Below, piece after piece: positions 23,006-33,938 of a stretch of DNA of 64,000 bases (position 1 is the stretch's first letter; every line of letters starts with the position of its first letter). The notes below the pieces were generated by a model that was not told the origin of the DNA, ran no database searches, and worked only from the letters and a program-made list of their open reading frames with translations. The translations under genes were made by a program, and so were the position numbers. The DNA lies in the NCBI GenBank assembly GCA_002917075.1, contig NTMA01000145.1:1-64000 (forward strand), written 5' to 3'. This stretch comes from Hawksworthiomyces lignivorus. Taxonomy: Eukaryota; Ascomycota; Sordariomycetes; Ophiostomatales; Ophiostomataceae.

Positions 23006-25746
23006 GATAGCGCGCCAAAGGGCAACAGCGAATAGATAAGAAGATTGGCTAGAATACTAGAATGACTTGTACCTGCGCACGGCTCTCATAACAGCGTATA
23101 ATTTGGTGGCTTTTTTTATGTACTTCTGCACAAAATGTTCAATTGATGCTGTACCACATTTAGCGACAATTAGATGCTGTGCATCGCCGAAACTGGCAGA
23201 CATCTGCCGTTTTGGATAGAGAAATGCGAAGCACCAATAAAGAGAACCCAATAAAAATTATATATGTACTGCGTGCTGTGCATTGAGGAAACAAGAGAAG
23301 ACTGCAAGATATTTCAAAGACACAGATAGACAGCGAGGTCGGCTACCATTTCTTCGCAAGAATAAAAGCGAAAACGAGGGAAATCGAGGCAGCCCAGCCT
23401 GTGGGCGAATTGTATGCGCACATGTATGTATTGTACTTCAGCAAAAGAGAGACAAAGCAGGCAAAAATACTGACGATCATTCCAGCGAAAACCCGCCGCC
23501 ATGAGGGTTGCTGGGCAGTAACTGACCCGACAAGATACAAATCTACTAACTAGTAGGAGGGTGCTAGCCGTACATCATGCAGTTCAGCTGTCTTAGTTTT
23601 AGTGTTGGCGGCTGTTGCTGCCGCTGGTCTTGATGCCGTGTCGAAATGTTATGGAGTGAAGACGGCCGGATGAACGATGTTCTTGAAGTATTTCATCTCA
23701 CAGAATTGTATTCTACGGTACATACATCAATCTTCTGCCAAACACAAAAAGGCTGCGTAATATTAATAGGCCGCAAGAATTATTTGTCGAGCATTGTTTT
23801 TCCCATTCGCCCTTTGTTGGGCTCGCACTTTCAAACGGCACAGTATCCGTGGAGACACAGCCTCCCTGCACAGACGATCATGGCTGGGGTCCCCCCCTGG
23901 TCTGAGCTGGCCTTGCCGGCTCACTCAATACTCGCCCCTGATTGGGGGCTACTCGACCAGTTTCGCAAAGAGAGCGCGATTTGCTAGATCCCGTCAAAAA
24001 GTATGGGACTAAGGGCCCCAGACTCAGGTCAGCCCACAGCGTTGACAGCGCCCAAAAAAAGAAGCTTCTTTTTTTTTGCCCCGAGCCAAGCCACGCTACG
24101 ATCCTGTCCGTGGGATGGTTGCTATTTCTGCACACCTCGTATGTGTTTCAAGCGTACGGAGTAGTTATACTTATCCTTTTATCTCTGATTTTGGAGTCTT
24201 CCAGAGCTATTCTTGTCATTTAGTGAGGTTATGTTGTCTTGTAGTCCTTGTGGTTCGTGATTGTTCGTGATTGTCCGTGATCTCATGAACTGTCAGCGTT
24301 TGTTGGGATTTGAGACTTATGGCTGGGGCTGGTATTAGTGTGTCGCTGGGAAGCGCTTTAGCTACATTCTTGCCAGAGCTCACCTTGGGCTTGTCTGTCT
24401 AGGACAAGGAGAATCCCACGCAGCGATGCAAGATGCTCACCTTTTTCTCCCCGTCTAGCCTTGGCTACGTAACCCAGCCACATACATTCCAGAAGCCCCC
24501 TGGCCGACTGTAGTTTGGCACCCACCATGACCACCACTCACGCTGCTGCGTACTTTGCACCGCAGCATGCCTCCCCTGCGGATAGTTCCCCAAAGCTGGT
24601 GTTCGTCATAGTGTCGTCGTTCCTTGGCTCTCCTGTCTTGCTGTGGTTGGTAGCCCAAAAAAAGAAAAGAAACATATGAGCTAGGCTTTCTTCGTTAATG
24701 CCTCTCCATCTGCACCTTCAAGCTATTAACATCGTTGTCTCTTATTACGACGATCTCTCCCAGCTCTTCTTTTTCTGTTCCTTTTCTAGCTCTTGTATTT
24801 TTTTTTCTCTCATATATTTTCCATTTTCTACGACAGAGAGCCAGCTTTTCCCGGATTTTCATATTCACCTCGCTTGCAACACCTCACGGAAACCTCCTGC
24901 AGACGGCATTGTCTACAGCTCTTCTTCTCCCCAGGTTTAATTCACACGGGCGCGATCGCAAGAACGCTATCGCACGAACGCTCTGTTTTGGGCTATATTT
25001 TTACCTATACTTCAGCTGCGTTGCCGGGTTCGCCAGCCAGAAGGCAGAGAAATTTAAATTAGGACACCCTCTCGCCCGTCCTGTCGATCCCCACTGATCC
25101 CGCTGGACCATAATCTATTATTTACTTACTCGCCCTTACTTCAGCAGCGTCATTTTGTTATTTTTGTTCGTCGCTGCGGCTTTGCGTGGGTTCTGTGTGT
25201 GTGTGTGTGTGCGCTCCTGGGCATTTGTGTGCATGCATCTTACATGAAATAAAAAAGTGACTGCATGTGAACTCATATTGCTCCTGATCTTGGATATTCC
25301 GTCTGTTATTTATGGCTCTTGCCAGTGAGATCGCAGACCTTGCCGTTCTTCCTTCACATCTTGGCTTTCTCTCTTGACAATTCATTTGTGTTTATATATG
25401 TTGCTACCCCATTTTCGCTATTCACGACAACCGCAAATCAACAGGGAGATCATAGATCTGTGATCAGCACAGCAACGAGAACAAAAGACTAACTGTTATA
25501 TGACAACGCAAACGACTCCGAACAACAACATCACAACATCATAACCTCACAGCTAAACGAAATATCTTATAAGAGGCAGCGTCTTGGGTCTGGAACCTTC
25601 CGAGAATCCTTCCTTTTGTTCTTCTATTTATTTTTCCGCCGACGATCAAGGGCGACCTTGTTTGGGTTCCAACAAACAAAGGTCGCCTTCTCCTCTGGAG
25701 AAGACCTCGGGAGTATAAGTCAAAAGAAAATAAGAAATTAGCAAAG
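23006..25746. other. Non-coding spacer and long leader/promoter
   Basis: 2.7 kb. It contains a perfect 22-base palindrome at 24054-24075, a TACGGAGTA motif at 24155-24163, pyrimidine-rich stretches near 24770-24840 and a (TG)n run at about 25195-25211. Small open frames are low complexity. The last kilobase probably serves the Mid2-like sensor gene. Confidence 0.5.
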
Positions 25747-27972
25747 ATGGTCGCCGACACTATCACACGGCTACCTACGCCTTCTACTCTTCTCTTCCTA
25801 TGCACGCTCCTCAGCGGCGCATCAGCCGGCGTGCTCCCAGAACATCCCGCAATAACACAACCACCAGCACACACACCAGCCCCAGATCCCGCCCCATTAC
25901 CATGGCCAGCAGCACCGCTCGCCGCCACCACAACCGTCCCTTACCGGGTGCTCAATGTAGTGCCCTTTCCACAACCGACGAGCCTCCCGAGAGCAGGGAG
26001 GGCCGGTGTTAATGAGCTGCTCCGCCGCGACAGCAACACCATCTGCGGCTACATCGGGGGCGACCCGAACCTGGCGGCGACCTGCTCGGCGGGCAGCCAC
26101 TGCGTGCTGGATGCGGAGCACAGCGCCGTAGGCTGCTGCCCAAACGGCGTGGAGTCGTGCACGGCTGGCGTGTTCACAGGCTGCGTGGACGGCAACACGC
26201 CAAATACCGAAGTCAACCCCTACATCTACACATGTTCTGGAGGCAACGTCTGCTACAAAAACACATTTCCCGGCGGATACTACCAGTACGGGTGCGGGAC
26301 GGCGAGCACGATGGGCAAGAGCGTGGAGCCGACGGCGACGGGTGTGACGTCGGAGGTCGCGCTCTCGAGCCTGCGCGTGTCATTTACGGGGAGCTTTGCC
26401 ACTTCCTCCTCTTCCTCTTCTTCTTCGTCCAGCTCCTCCTCTTCTTCTTCTTCCTCAAAAACTTCTTCTACATCTTCCACACACTCCGCCGCCGCATCTT
26501 CCGTCTTATCCGACCCCAGCGACGACGACGACCCTCCGTCAAACGACCATGCGGGCGTTATTATCGGCGCCGTCATCAGCGGCGTGGCCGGCCTGATTGC
26601 CGTCGTCTCGATCATCATCTTCTTCCTGTGGAAGCGGCGCCAGCGGCGCAACCAGCGCCGCGGGCCGGGGCTGCTGGGCGACAGCCGGGCTGGCAAGGGC
26701 GGCACGGCCTACTTCAGCCCCAGCAACGGCAACTTCCAGGCCCTGCACAGCACGCCCGAGGCCTTTGAGACGGGGCTGGTGCCGGGCATGGCGGAGAAGA
26801 ATATGGGCACGTTTACGAGCATCACGGCCGGCCGGAACACGCCGCCGCGCCCGCCGCCGCCGAACAACCAGGACAACCCGTTTGAGGGCGAGGGCCTGTA
26901 CGGGCCAGGAAGCGATGAGGCGTGGGCGACGCCGGCGATCGGCCCAGCGGCGGAAGCGGCCACGGCCGCAGGAGCAGCAGCAGGTGGCGCAGCAGGTGCC
27001 GCCGCTGGTGCTGCTGCTGCTGCTGGTGCGCCCATGTCGGCGGCGAACAATGCCGGCCGCTCTGCCTCCAGGCGGAGCACCTACCGGGGTGTCGTGTCGG
27101 CTGCGGCAATTGGCAACTCGCCCGCGCCGTCGGCCACGTCGGCCATGTCGGCTGGCGGCCGCATGCCGCCGCCGGTGGGCGCGTACCAGCAGATGTCGCC
27201 GTATGGGGCGGCGGGCGCGGCGGGCGCGCAGAGCAGGAACTACAGCGGCGGCAGCAGCGGCGGTGGCGGCGGTGGCGGCGGGTACAAGAGCTACAGCAAG
27301 AGCGGCAGCGGCCTGGACCCAGACCAGGTGCCGCTGGCGCACGAGTACGACGAGTTTGCCCGCGGATACCAGGACGTGCTGGACCGCATCGGCGAAGAGA
27401 GCACGAGTGATCTGAGCCACAGCGGCGGCGGCGGCGGCGGCAGCGGCGAGACCAGCGGCGCCGGGACCAGCAGCTACGGCTACAGCGACGCGTACCGCAA
27501 TAGCGGCGCGCCGCCGGCCGCGTCGCGGTTCAGCGTCACACCAATCGGTGCCAGCAGCGGAGGAGGCGGAGGCGGAGGCGGCCGCGGCGGCGGGAGCGCG
27601 CTCAGCAGCACCATCAACGACGGCAGCGAGCGCGCGTCCAGCGGGCTGCTGGGCCTGCGCGGCGGCGACGGCAGCAGCGCCGGCAGCGGGCTGGACGAGC
27701 TGCACATGAACCGCAGCGTCAGCGGCGGCGGCGGCGGCGGCGAGCTGGGGCACGAGCTGGGGCGCGAGCTCACGTCGCCGTCGACGCTGTCGTTTGTGCC
27801 CGGCGACGACCAGCAGCGCCTGCATCTCGGCGGCGACCACCAGCACCGCCAGCACGACAACGCCGACGAGACCGCCCAGCTCTACTCGCCGCCGTCCTCG
27901 CCGCCCGGCCAGGCGGTGCGACCGCTGTGGCAGCAGAACCGGCGGCAGAGCCGGAATTTGATGTGGTCATGA
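25747..27972 (+). CDS. Mid2-like single-pass cell-surface sensor
   Basis: Single exon, 741 aa. The signal peptide is about residues 1-27 (LLFLCTLLSGASA). A Pro/Ala-rich stretch ends in a dibasic ELLRRDS site (about 91-96), a likely Kex2 cut. A Cys-rich module with ten Cys follows (about 99-178), beginning CGYIGGDPN and including GCCPNG. A Ser run lies at about 218-240, probably O-mannosylated. One transmembrane helix covers about 269-292 (GVIIGAVISGVAGLIAVVSI), followed by a KRRQRRNQRR stop-transfer cluster. The long cytosolic tail is rich in Gly, Ser and Ala with several pure Gly runs and reads as disordered. Order and composition fit fungal Mid2/WSC-type wall-stress sensors, but the Cys module is not a WSC domain. 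Function in wall-integrity signalling is inferred from architecture alone. Confidence 0.75.
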   Translation: MVADTITRLPTPSTLLFLCTLLSGASAGVLPEHPAITQPPAHTPAPDPAPLPWPAAPLAATTTVPYRVLNVVPFPQPTSLPRAGRAGVNELLRRDSNTICGYIGGDPNLAATCSAGSHCVLDAEHSAVGCCPNGVESCTAGVFTGCVDGNTPNTEVNPYIYTCSGGNVCYKNTFPGGYYQYGCGTASTMGKSVEPTATGVTSEVALSSLRVSFTGSFATSSSSSSSSSSSSSSSSSSKTSSTSSTHSAAASSVLSDPSDDDDPPSNDHAGVIIGAVISGVAGLIAVVSIIIFFLWKRRQRRNQRRGPGLLGDSRAGKGGTAYFSPSNGNFQALHSTPEAFETGLVPGMAEKNMGTFTSITAGRNTPPRPPPPNNQDNPFEGEGLYGPGSDEAWATPAIGPAAEAATAAGAAAGGAAGAAAGAAAAAGAPMSAANNAGRSASRRSTYRGVVSAAAIGNSPAPSATSAMSAGGRMPPPVGAYQQMSPYGAAGAAGAQSRNYSGGSSGGGGGGGGYKSYSKSGSGLDPDQVPLAHEYDEFARGYQDVLDRIGEESTSDLSHSGGGGGGSGETSGAGTSSYGYSDAYRNSGAPPAASRFSVTPIGASSGGGGGGGGRGGGSALSSTINDGSERASSGLLGLRGGDGSSAGSGLDELHMNRSVSGGGGGGELGHELGRELTSPSTLSFVPGDDQQRLHLGGDHQHRQHDNADETAQLYSPPSSPPGQAVRPLWQQNRRQSRNLMWS

Positions 27973-29211
27973 AAAATATATATATATATAAGCTAGCCAA
28001 CTAGGGTCATTCGTTTGATTTTCTTTGTCTGGGATTCCATTTGTTTCATTACTCGAGTATATAGAAAGAAGAGCAGCATTTTCAGGGGGAGTTCGCTTTC
28101 AGGATAGGACACAAGATTTACAGGGCGTTTGCAGCATTTGTATGTAGTATCATTATTTAATATGAAGAGGGCTGCTTAACTCGGTCTTTATTTTAAAGTT
28201 GTACCCTTAACCATACCACCACCACCACTAACTACCTCCTACCTTGCCAGTATACGATTCAGGATTTGGGCAATCCTTGCCTTGCGAGGCGTATTTCTCG
28301 ACCCTCCCTTCTCTAAGGCTACACCCAAGTTGGTGTATATGGTTAACGAGTAATAATAGTACATCTGACACAAACACTTGCTAGACTTCCACAGTGTGTT
28401 CTCTAAACATTGCAATGTGGAAGCCGCCACCAACACAAAATTTATGCGAACTGCAAAAGTAATACTTGCAAGCTCGTAGCACAAACAAATCGATATCGAA
28501 TGTCCTTGTAAAAGAGAATAAAGCCTGAAGGCCTTATCGACTAAATGTTATTTGTTTTTTAGACGTATGTTGATAGAAATGGCTTTTTTTCATTCACAAA
28601 GTTTCTCAGAGGATTACCTTTGCGGTTCGCATAAATTTGTGTTAGTGGCGAGTGTGTTCTCTATTACAATGTGGAAGTGGCCACCATGAGGACAAATTTA
28701 TTGAGACTGCAAAACAGAATTTTTCCCCAGCTTCGACTTCAGAGCAAAAATGTCATTATGGGAGTAGGTAATATTTCTTTTACCGAAATAACCAGAATTC
28801 CTTAGATTCTGACTTTTTCGACTTGAATTTCTCTGCACTAGAGACGCTTTTCTTATGGTAGGAAAGAAAAGAATGAATAAATAGGTGGTGTGAAATGGGG
28901 GCCAGCGGTGGCTGTTAGAGAGGCTCAATATATTTGTCCTGATGGAGGCGGCCTATCATTCTGCCATTGGGATCATCATGATTTTTTTTTCGTCAATTGG
29001 TCAGCACACTTCCATCGAGAGTCAATACCGTCCATATAATGGATGACGTATCCGACATTAATACGTCATCTGAATGCCGAATTGAGACTATTTTATTGCC
29101 AATGCGAACTGTAACATTTGAGCTCTTGGACATTTCAAAACAAATTCATCAATATACCTAAGGCAAAAGAAACTCTCACTGGCTCTCTTTAACTTCAGCC
29201 TGCTTCTCATC
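27973..29211. other. Non-coding spacer with a repeat structure
   Basis: 1.24 kb, AT-rich. An AT microsatellite lies just after the sensor stop codon, and the repeat complex at 28393-28714 lies in the middle. No open frame is supported. Confidence 0.55.
28393..28714. repeat. Nested direct and inverted repeat, MITE-like
   Basis: A ~65-base segment starting AGTGTGTTCTCT and ending ACTGCAAAA occurs at 28393-28458 and again, diverged, at 28651-28714. Part of it (CGCCACCAACACAAA..., 28425-28459) also occurs in inverted orientation at 28618-28650 with about four differences. The inverted pair thus frames a ~226-base unit abutting the second direct copy. It has no coding capacity. Confidence 0.8.
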
Positions 29212-30001
29212 ATGGTGAAAAGTGTTCTCGTCGTCCTCACGTCCCACGGCACGCTAGGCAATACCGGCAAGCCAACCGGTTGGTACTTGGTGCGTCGCCT
29301 CACCTCAATGACATTGTCGCATGCCTCATCCGCCGTGGCTGCTAATCTATTTCTCACAGCCGGAGTTTGCCCACCCCTATGCCGAGTTTGCCAATGCCAA
29401 TTTTAAGGTGGTCGTCGCCTCGCCTAACGGAACGAAGGCTCCCATCGACCCCAGCTCCGTCGAGGCCTTTAAGAATGACCCGGTGTCTGTCGACTTCCTG
29501 AACAACAAGAAGGACTTCTACACCAACACCATCCGGCTGGCGGATCTGGCCGGTGATGTTGCCGCGGCGAACACCACGGCCAAGGGCTACGACGCTCTCT
29601 TCTTTCCGGGCGGCCACGGCCCCATGTTCGACCTGGCCGTCGACCCCGTCTCGCACCGCCTGGTGGCCGCGTTCGCCGCCCACGGCAAGATCGTGTCTGC
29701 GGTGTGCCACGGCCCCGCCGCGCTGGCGAACGTGCATGTAAATGCGGACGACCCGAGCAGCCCCTACCTGCTGGCGGGCAAGCGGGTCAACAGCTTCACG
29801 GACGACGAGGAGCGCGCGGTGCAGCTGGACCAGGTTGTGCCCTTTTTGCTGGAGAGCCGGCTGCGGGAGATCGGCGCCGTGTTTGAGAAGGCGGCCGACT
29901 GGCAGGAGAAGGTCGTCGTGGACGGGCAGTTCGTCACAGGGCAGAACCCGGCCAGCGCCACGGCTGTGGGCAAGGCGATCGTGAAGGCGTTGACGACGTA
30001 A
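29212..30001 (+). CDS. DJ-1/PfpI family protein, Hsp31-like
   Basis: Exons 29212-29289 and 29360-30001 (239 aa; intron 70 bases). The start MVKSVLVVLTSHG is the family's first strand. The conserved Glu28 falls in PEFAHPY, immediately after the intron. YDALFFPGGHGPMFDLA and the nucleophile elbow SAVCHGPAAL carry Cys142 and His143. VNSFTDDEE and VTGQNPASA near the end are typical of Hsp31-type proteins. Members act as cytosolic glutathione-independent glyoxalases (glyoxalase III) or stress chaperones; which activity applies here is not decided by sequence. The gene converges on the DPP5-like gene with 183 bases between the stop codons. Confidence 0.9.
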
Positions 30002-30184
30002 TGGAAGGGATGGCATAGAGCAGGCAGGAGAAAAAGGGAGTAATATGTAGGCTACTGAGGCCTTCAAAAAAAAAAAAAAAAGGGCTTGAATATCACTACA
30101 TGGCAATCGCCGCTCATTTACAGACTCTTATGACGGGAGAACTCCAGCCTCCTCTTTTCTAAGTTTGTCTCGAATGTGCTACTC

Positions 30185-32938
30185 TTACGCACCGCTTCCA
30201 GACGGCTGGCTGTCCGCCGCCGACCAGCGGTTGACCCACTCAAAGACGACGCGGTGCCAGACCAGCGAGTTCTCCGGCTTGCGCACCCAGTGGTTCTCGT
30301 CTGGGAAGTTGAGGAACCGGCTGGGCACGCCCTGGAACTGCAGCGCGCGGAACGCTGCCAGGCCGTCATCGAGCGGGCAGCGGTAGTCCTGGTCGCTGTG
30401 GATCACGAGCGTCGGCGGCGCGCTCCGGCCCCAGTTGGCCAGCCGGTCGGGCCGCGCCGGGTTCCAGCGGTTGACCGCTTCAAAGTTGTTCCACGGGAAG
30501 GGCGGGCCCTGGAACGTGGCCGTGCCGTCGGACACGTCGGACACGAGGTTCATCAGGACCATGGAGAAGACGGAGTCGTGCGTGACGGCGGCTTTGAACT
30601 AGAGGCGGCGGGATGCTCGCATTAGCAATCTTGGGGAGAAAGGCCGTCTCCAGCAGTTCTTGTGTGTCGAGAGGAAGTACTCACCTCTTTCGCCAACGGG
30701 CTGCCGAGGATCCAGTTCACCATGTACCCGCCGTAGCTCCCGCCGGCAACGATGGCCCGGTTCATGTCGAGGTATGGCACGTCCCGCAAGGCAGCCATGC
30801 ACTTGACCAGATCCTCGTAAGGGTAGCCGCCCCAGCTGCCATAGATTCCTAAATTTTTATTTCTGTCAGCAGACATATCGTATCTCTGTGGAAATATGCA
30901 TTGTGCATTTCCTCTCCATGCACTTACGCGTCGTATGCTTGAGCCCGAACCCCGTGCTGCCGGTGATGTTGGGCAGCACGGCCACGTAGCCCTGCTCGGC
31001 CCACACGGCAGCGTTCCAGCGCCCGTGCCAGTCGTCGTTCCAGTAGCTCTCGGGCCCGCCGTGCACGAGCAGCGCGAGCGGGTACTTCTTGGCCGGGTCA
31101 AAGTCGCTGGGCTTGACCACCCACGCCTGCACGACGTACTCGTCGTCGCTGCCGGTGGCAGCAGCAGCACCTGCAGGGACATTGGCACTTTCGCCGTCGT
31201 TGCCGGCACTGTCGCCGCTGCCTGCCCCCTCAAAATAGAGCTCGGATACCTGCTTCGCGTAGGACAGGCCGAAGCGGGCGCCGTCCTTGGTGGCCGTGGA
31301 CACGACGCGGGGCTCAAAGACAGGGTCGCGGCCGTGGTCAAAGTCGGCCAGGTCGACCAGGTGGTAGAAGCTGCTCTCGACGAAGCTGGACCCGGACACA
31401 AGCAGCGCCAGCGCCGCGAGCGAGTCCGTCTGCACGGCGGCGGACGCGCTCTCGTCGTCGCTGCCGCGGCTGCTGCCCGGCCGCCGCAGGACATAAAAGG
31501 CCGACACGGATCCCTGCGGCTGGCGGGTGACGGCGCGGGGCCGCGCGCCAGGCCGCAGGTCCAGCAGGAAGACGCGGCGGCGGCCGAGGTCGGGCGCCGC
31601 GAAGAAGACGGCCTGGCCCGAGGGTGCGAACTCGAACTCTTCAGGGATGACGGAGACGGCCGCGGCGTCGCCGCCCGATACGCCATCACCGCCGCCAGCG
31701 CCGCCCAGCACCACGCCGACGTCCACGGCCGCCCCGGACACGATGTGGCCCAGGTGCAGGCGCACGTCGGCGGGCGTGGCCAGCGGCGCCCGCAGAAACG
31801 CCAGCTGCGTGCCGTCGGGCGAGAAGCGCGGGTTGGCGCACGCGCCGGGCGGGTAGGGCGACGCGGCCGTCCCGTCGAGCGCGACGGCGATGCGCGTCGG
31901 CGGGTACGCGGCGGCGGCGGCGAACGAGTCCAGCGGCACGTAGTAGACGGCGGAGCAGTCGACGGTGAGCGGGTCGCGCGGCGAGGGGTCGCGCGCCACA
32001 AACACCAGGCCCTGCGGGCCCACGTCGAAGCTCGACGACGGGTCGCCCGGCTCGTAGATGTCGTACGGCGCCTCCAGCGCGGGGCGCGCGTGCCGCAGCG
32101 CGTTGTGCAGCGGGCTCGCCAGGCTCCACCGGCCCTCCTTGCCGCCGCTCCACACGAGGCTGCTGTACCAGATCGACGACGGCTGCGGCTTCAGGTACGC
32201 GTCCCACTCCCGCACCTGCCACGTGTCGTAGATGCGCGCCGAGCTGCCGGGCTTGCGCGGCGCCGAGGACTCTGCGTCCGCGTCTGCGTCCGCGTCTACG
32301 CCTGCCAGCCGCGCCGGCGCCGCCTTCTCGTTGAACAGCGACCCGTCCTTGCCGACCAGCCCGGCCACCGCAAACACCACCGACCCGTCCGGCAGCGCCT
32401 TCAGCTTGAGCGCGCTGATGGGCGCCGGCACCACGGCCGCTACGTACGGCGTCGCCGGCACGACCGCCGCCTCCGCCGTCGTGGGCACCGTGACCACGAC
32501 CACCTCCGTGTGGCCGGCCTCGTCGTCCTCCGTGTACTCCTTTTCCGTGCGCGACCGCAGCCACAGCAGCTGGTCGTGGTTCTTGGTGCCTGGCACCCAG
32601 GCAATCTCGCCGATCTTGTCAAACGGCGACGGCGGCGGCTCCGCCGTCGGCTTCTTCTTCTTCTTCTTCTCGGCCTCACCGTCCTTTGCCTTCTCCTTCT
32701 CCTCCTCCTCTTCTTCCTTCTTCTTGTCTTCGGCCAGCACCAGGAGCCAGTGCTCACCCGTGACCAGATCCAGCAAGAAGAGCTCCTTGCGGGTGACGCC
32801 CTTGACGTTGCCGTCCTCGCGGAACATGTGGGTCGACACCGTGAAATACGCCAGCCGGCCCGAGGGGCTGGGCACGGCGTCAGACCGGCGCGGGGCGCTG
32901 AGGAAGGCCTCGGGGGTCAGCTTCTGCCGGAGGACCAT
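30185..32938 (-). CDS. DPP5-like S9 family serine peptidase
   Basis: Exons 32938-30928, 30848-30685 and 30598-30185 (862 aa; introns 79 and 86 bases). The first two thirds form the beta-propeller part (repeats such as FSPDGTQLAFLRAP, FAPSGQAVFFAAP). The C-terminal alpha/beta hydrolase domain has LLVHGGPESYWND, the nucleophile Ser708 in GGSYGGYM, Asp796 in HSDQDYRCP and His828 in DENHWV. This order fits dipeptidyl-peptidase V (S9C). Secreted fungal DPP5 has a signal peptide; this protein starts MVLRQKLTPEAFLSAPRRSD without one. It also carries a Lys/Glu-rich insert at about 70-97, so a cytosolic form is more likely. The product would remove dipeptides from peptides' N-termini. The antisense plus-strand frame (30896-32965) is a codon-bias shadow. 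Confidence 0.88.
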
Positions 32939-33938
32939 CGTAAAAGGCGAACGTGCAACAATTAAATAAAATCAAAAGTGAAGCTGCAAGGACGCAATTT
33001 CTGTCACTGATGACAATATGACAAACTCCGGTTGTCTTCTTTTACTCTGGAGGGGGAAGATGTCGAGCAATATGTGCGACAGAGGCGGCTATAAATAAAT
33101 GCAAAATCATGGATGGTCCCCACCAGCAACATGCCGCGATGATGCGGCTGGCTTACGCAAATCACCTCCAGATGTAGCAGGTCGAACGATATGAAGGAAG
33201 GAGTACATAGAGAGGGGGGGGTCTAGTAGATGAAATGTCACCAAAGGATGATGCCAAATTCTAGGCAGCGGCCAAAAAAAGGTACAGTGAAAAATAATAA
33301 TGAAAACAGTAGCATCTTATTTCCACTCCGCATTTTATCGGCGCATTTTACAGACTACCATGACCGACGCTTTGGTTTCAATTAACCACCAGCCAATTCT
33401 GGCTTTTCGTCCGCTGCATTCTTGCATCGTGCAGCCGCGCTTGCAGGAAGCACAACTCTAATTAAGCTTTTGTCTTATCTTTGTTGAGCTGGGGAACGAT
33501 AGAAAGTAGGGAAATAGTAACCTTTTTTTTTTTTTTTTTTTTTTAAAAAAAAGAGAAAATTATGAAGGAAGCAATGATTTATAGAGGTTGCTAATTATAG
33601 ACTTAAATCAGGTATACTGTGATTTTTAGTTTTCGGGTTCTGATTCTAATGACTGTCTTGTAAGGGTGTGTGCTGTGGCAGCAGGCTTCATATGTGCTAT
33701 GTGATTTCAGACACGGCCGCTGACACGGCCCCTCACAAGGCCGGCAGTTAGGCACCAGCTGAAGCGTACTGCTCTCGTCTCGGCCGCGGCCGTCAAGGAG
33801 GCCGGTGGCCGGCGCTGTTTGAGCCATGCTGCTCCCGTCTTGGGTTGCGGCTGGTGGCATGGCCGGCTGCTGGACGTGCTCTAGGATAGGAAATGAGACA
33901 ATTTCGAAGCGAACGAACAACTCTTTGATCGGATCCTC
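32939..33938. other. Non-coding spacer with direct-repeat copy A
   Basis: 1 kb, AT-rich. It includes the DPP5 promoter, direct-repeat copy A (33357-33492), and a T22 run at 33523-33544 followed by A8. A GC-rich patch (33710-33880) precedes the APH-like gene's 3' end; I see no gene in it. Confidence 0.5.
33357..33492. repeat. Flanking direct repeat, copy A
   Basis: About 135 bases from ACCATGACCGACGCTTTGG to TATCTTTGTTGAGCTGG. Copy B lies at 35045-35180 in the same orientation, and the pair brackets the APH-like gene. Confidence 0.85.

Noticed and set aside
26539..27855. 438-codon minus-strand frame inside the Mid2-like gene
   Set aside because: Ala/Arg repeats are the antisense of the Gly/Ser-rich tail.
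30896..32965. 689-codon plus-strand frame over the DPP5-like gene
   Set aside because: Composition is Arg/Val/Gly/Gln-rich with no family signature; it mirrors the S9 peptidase codons.
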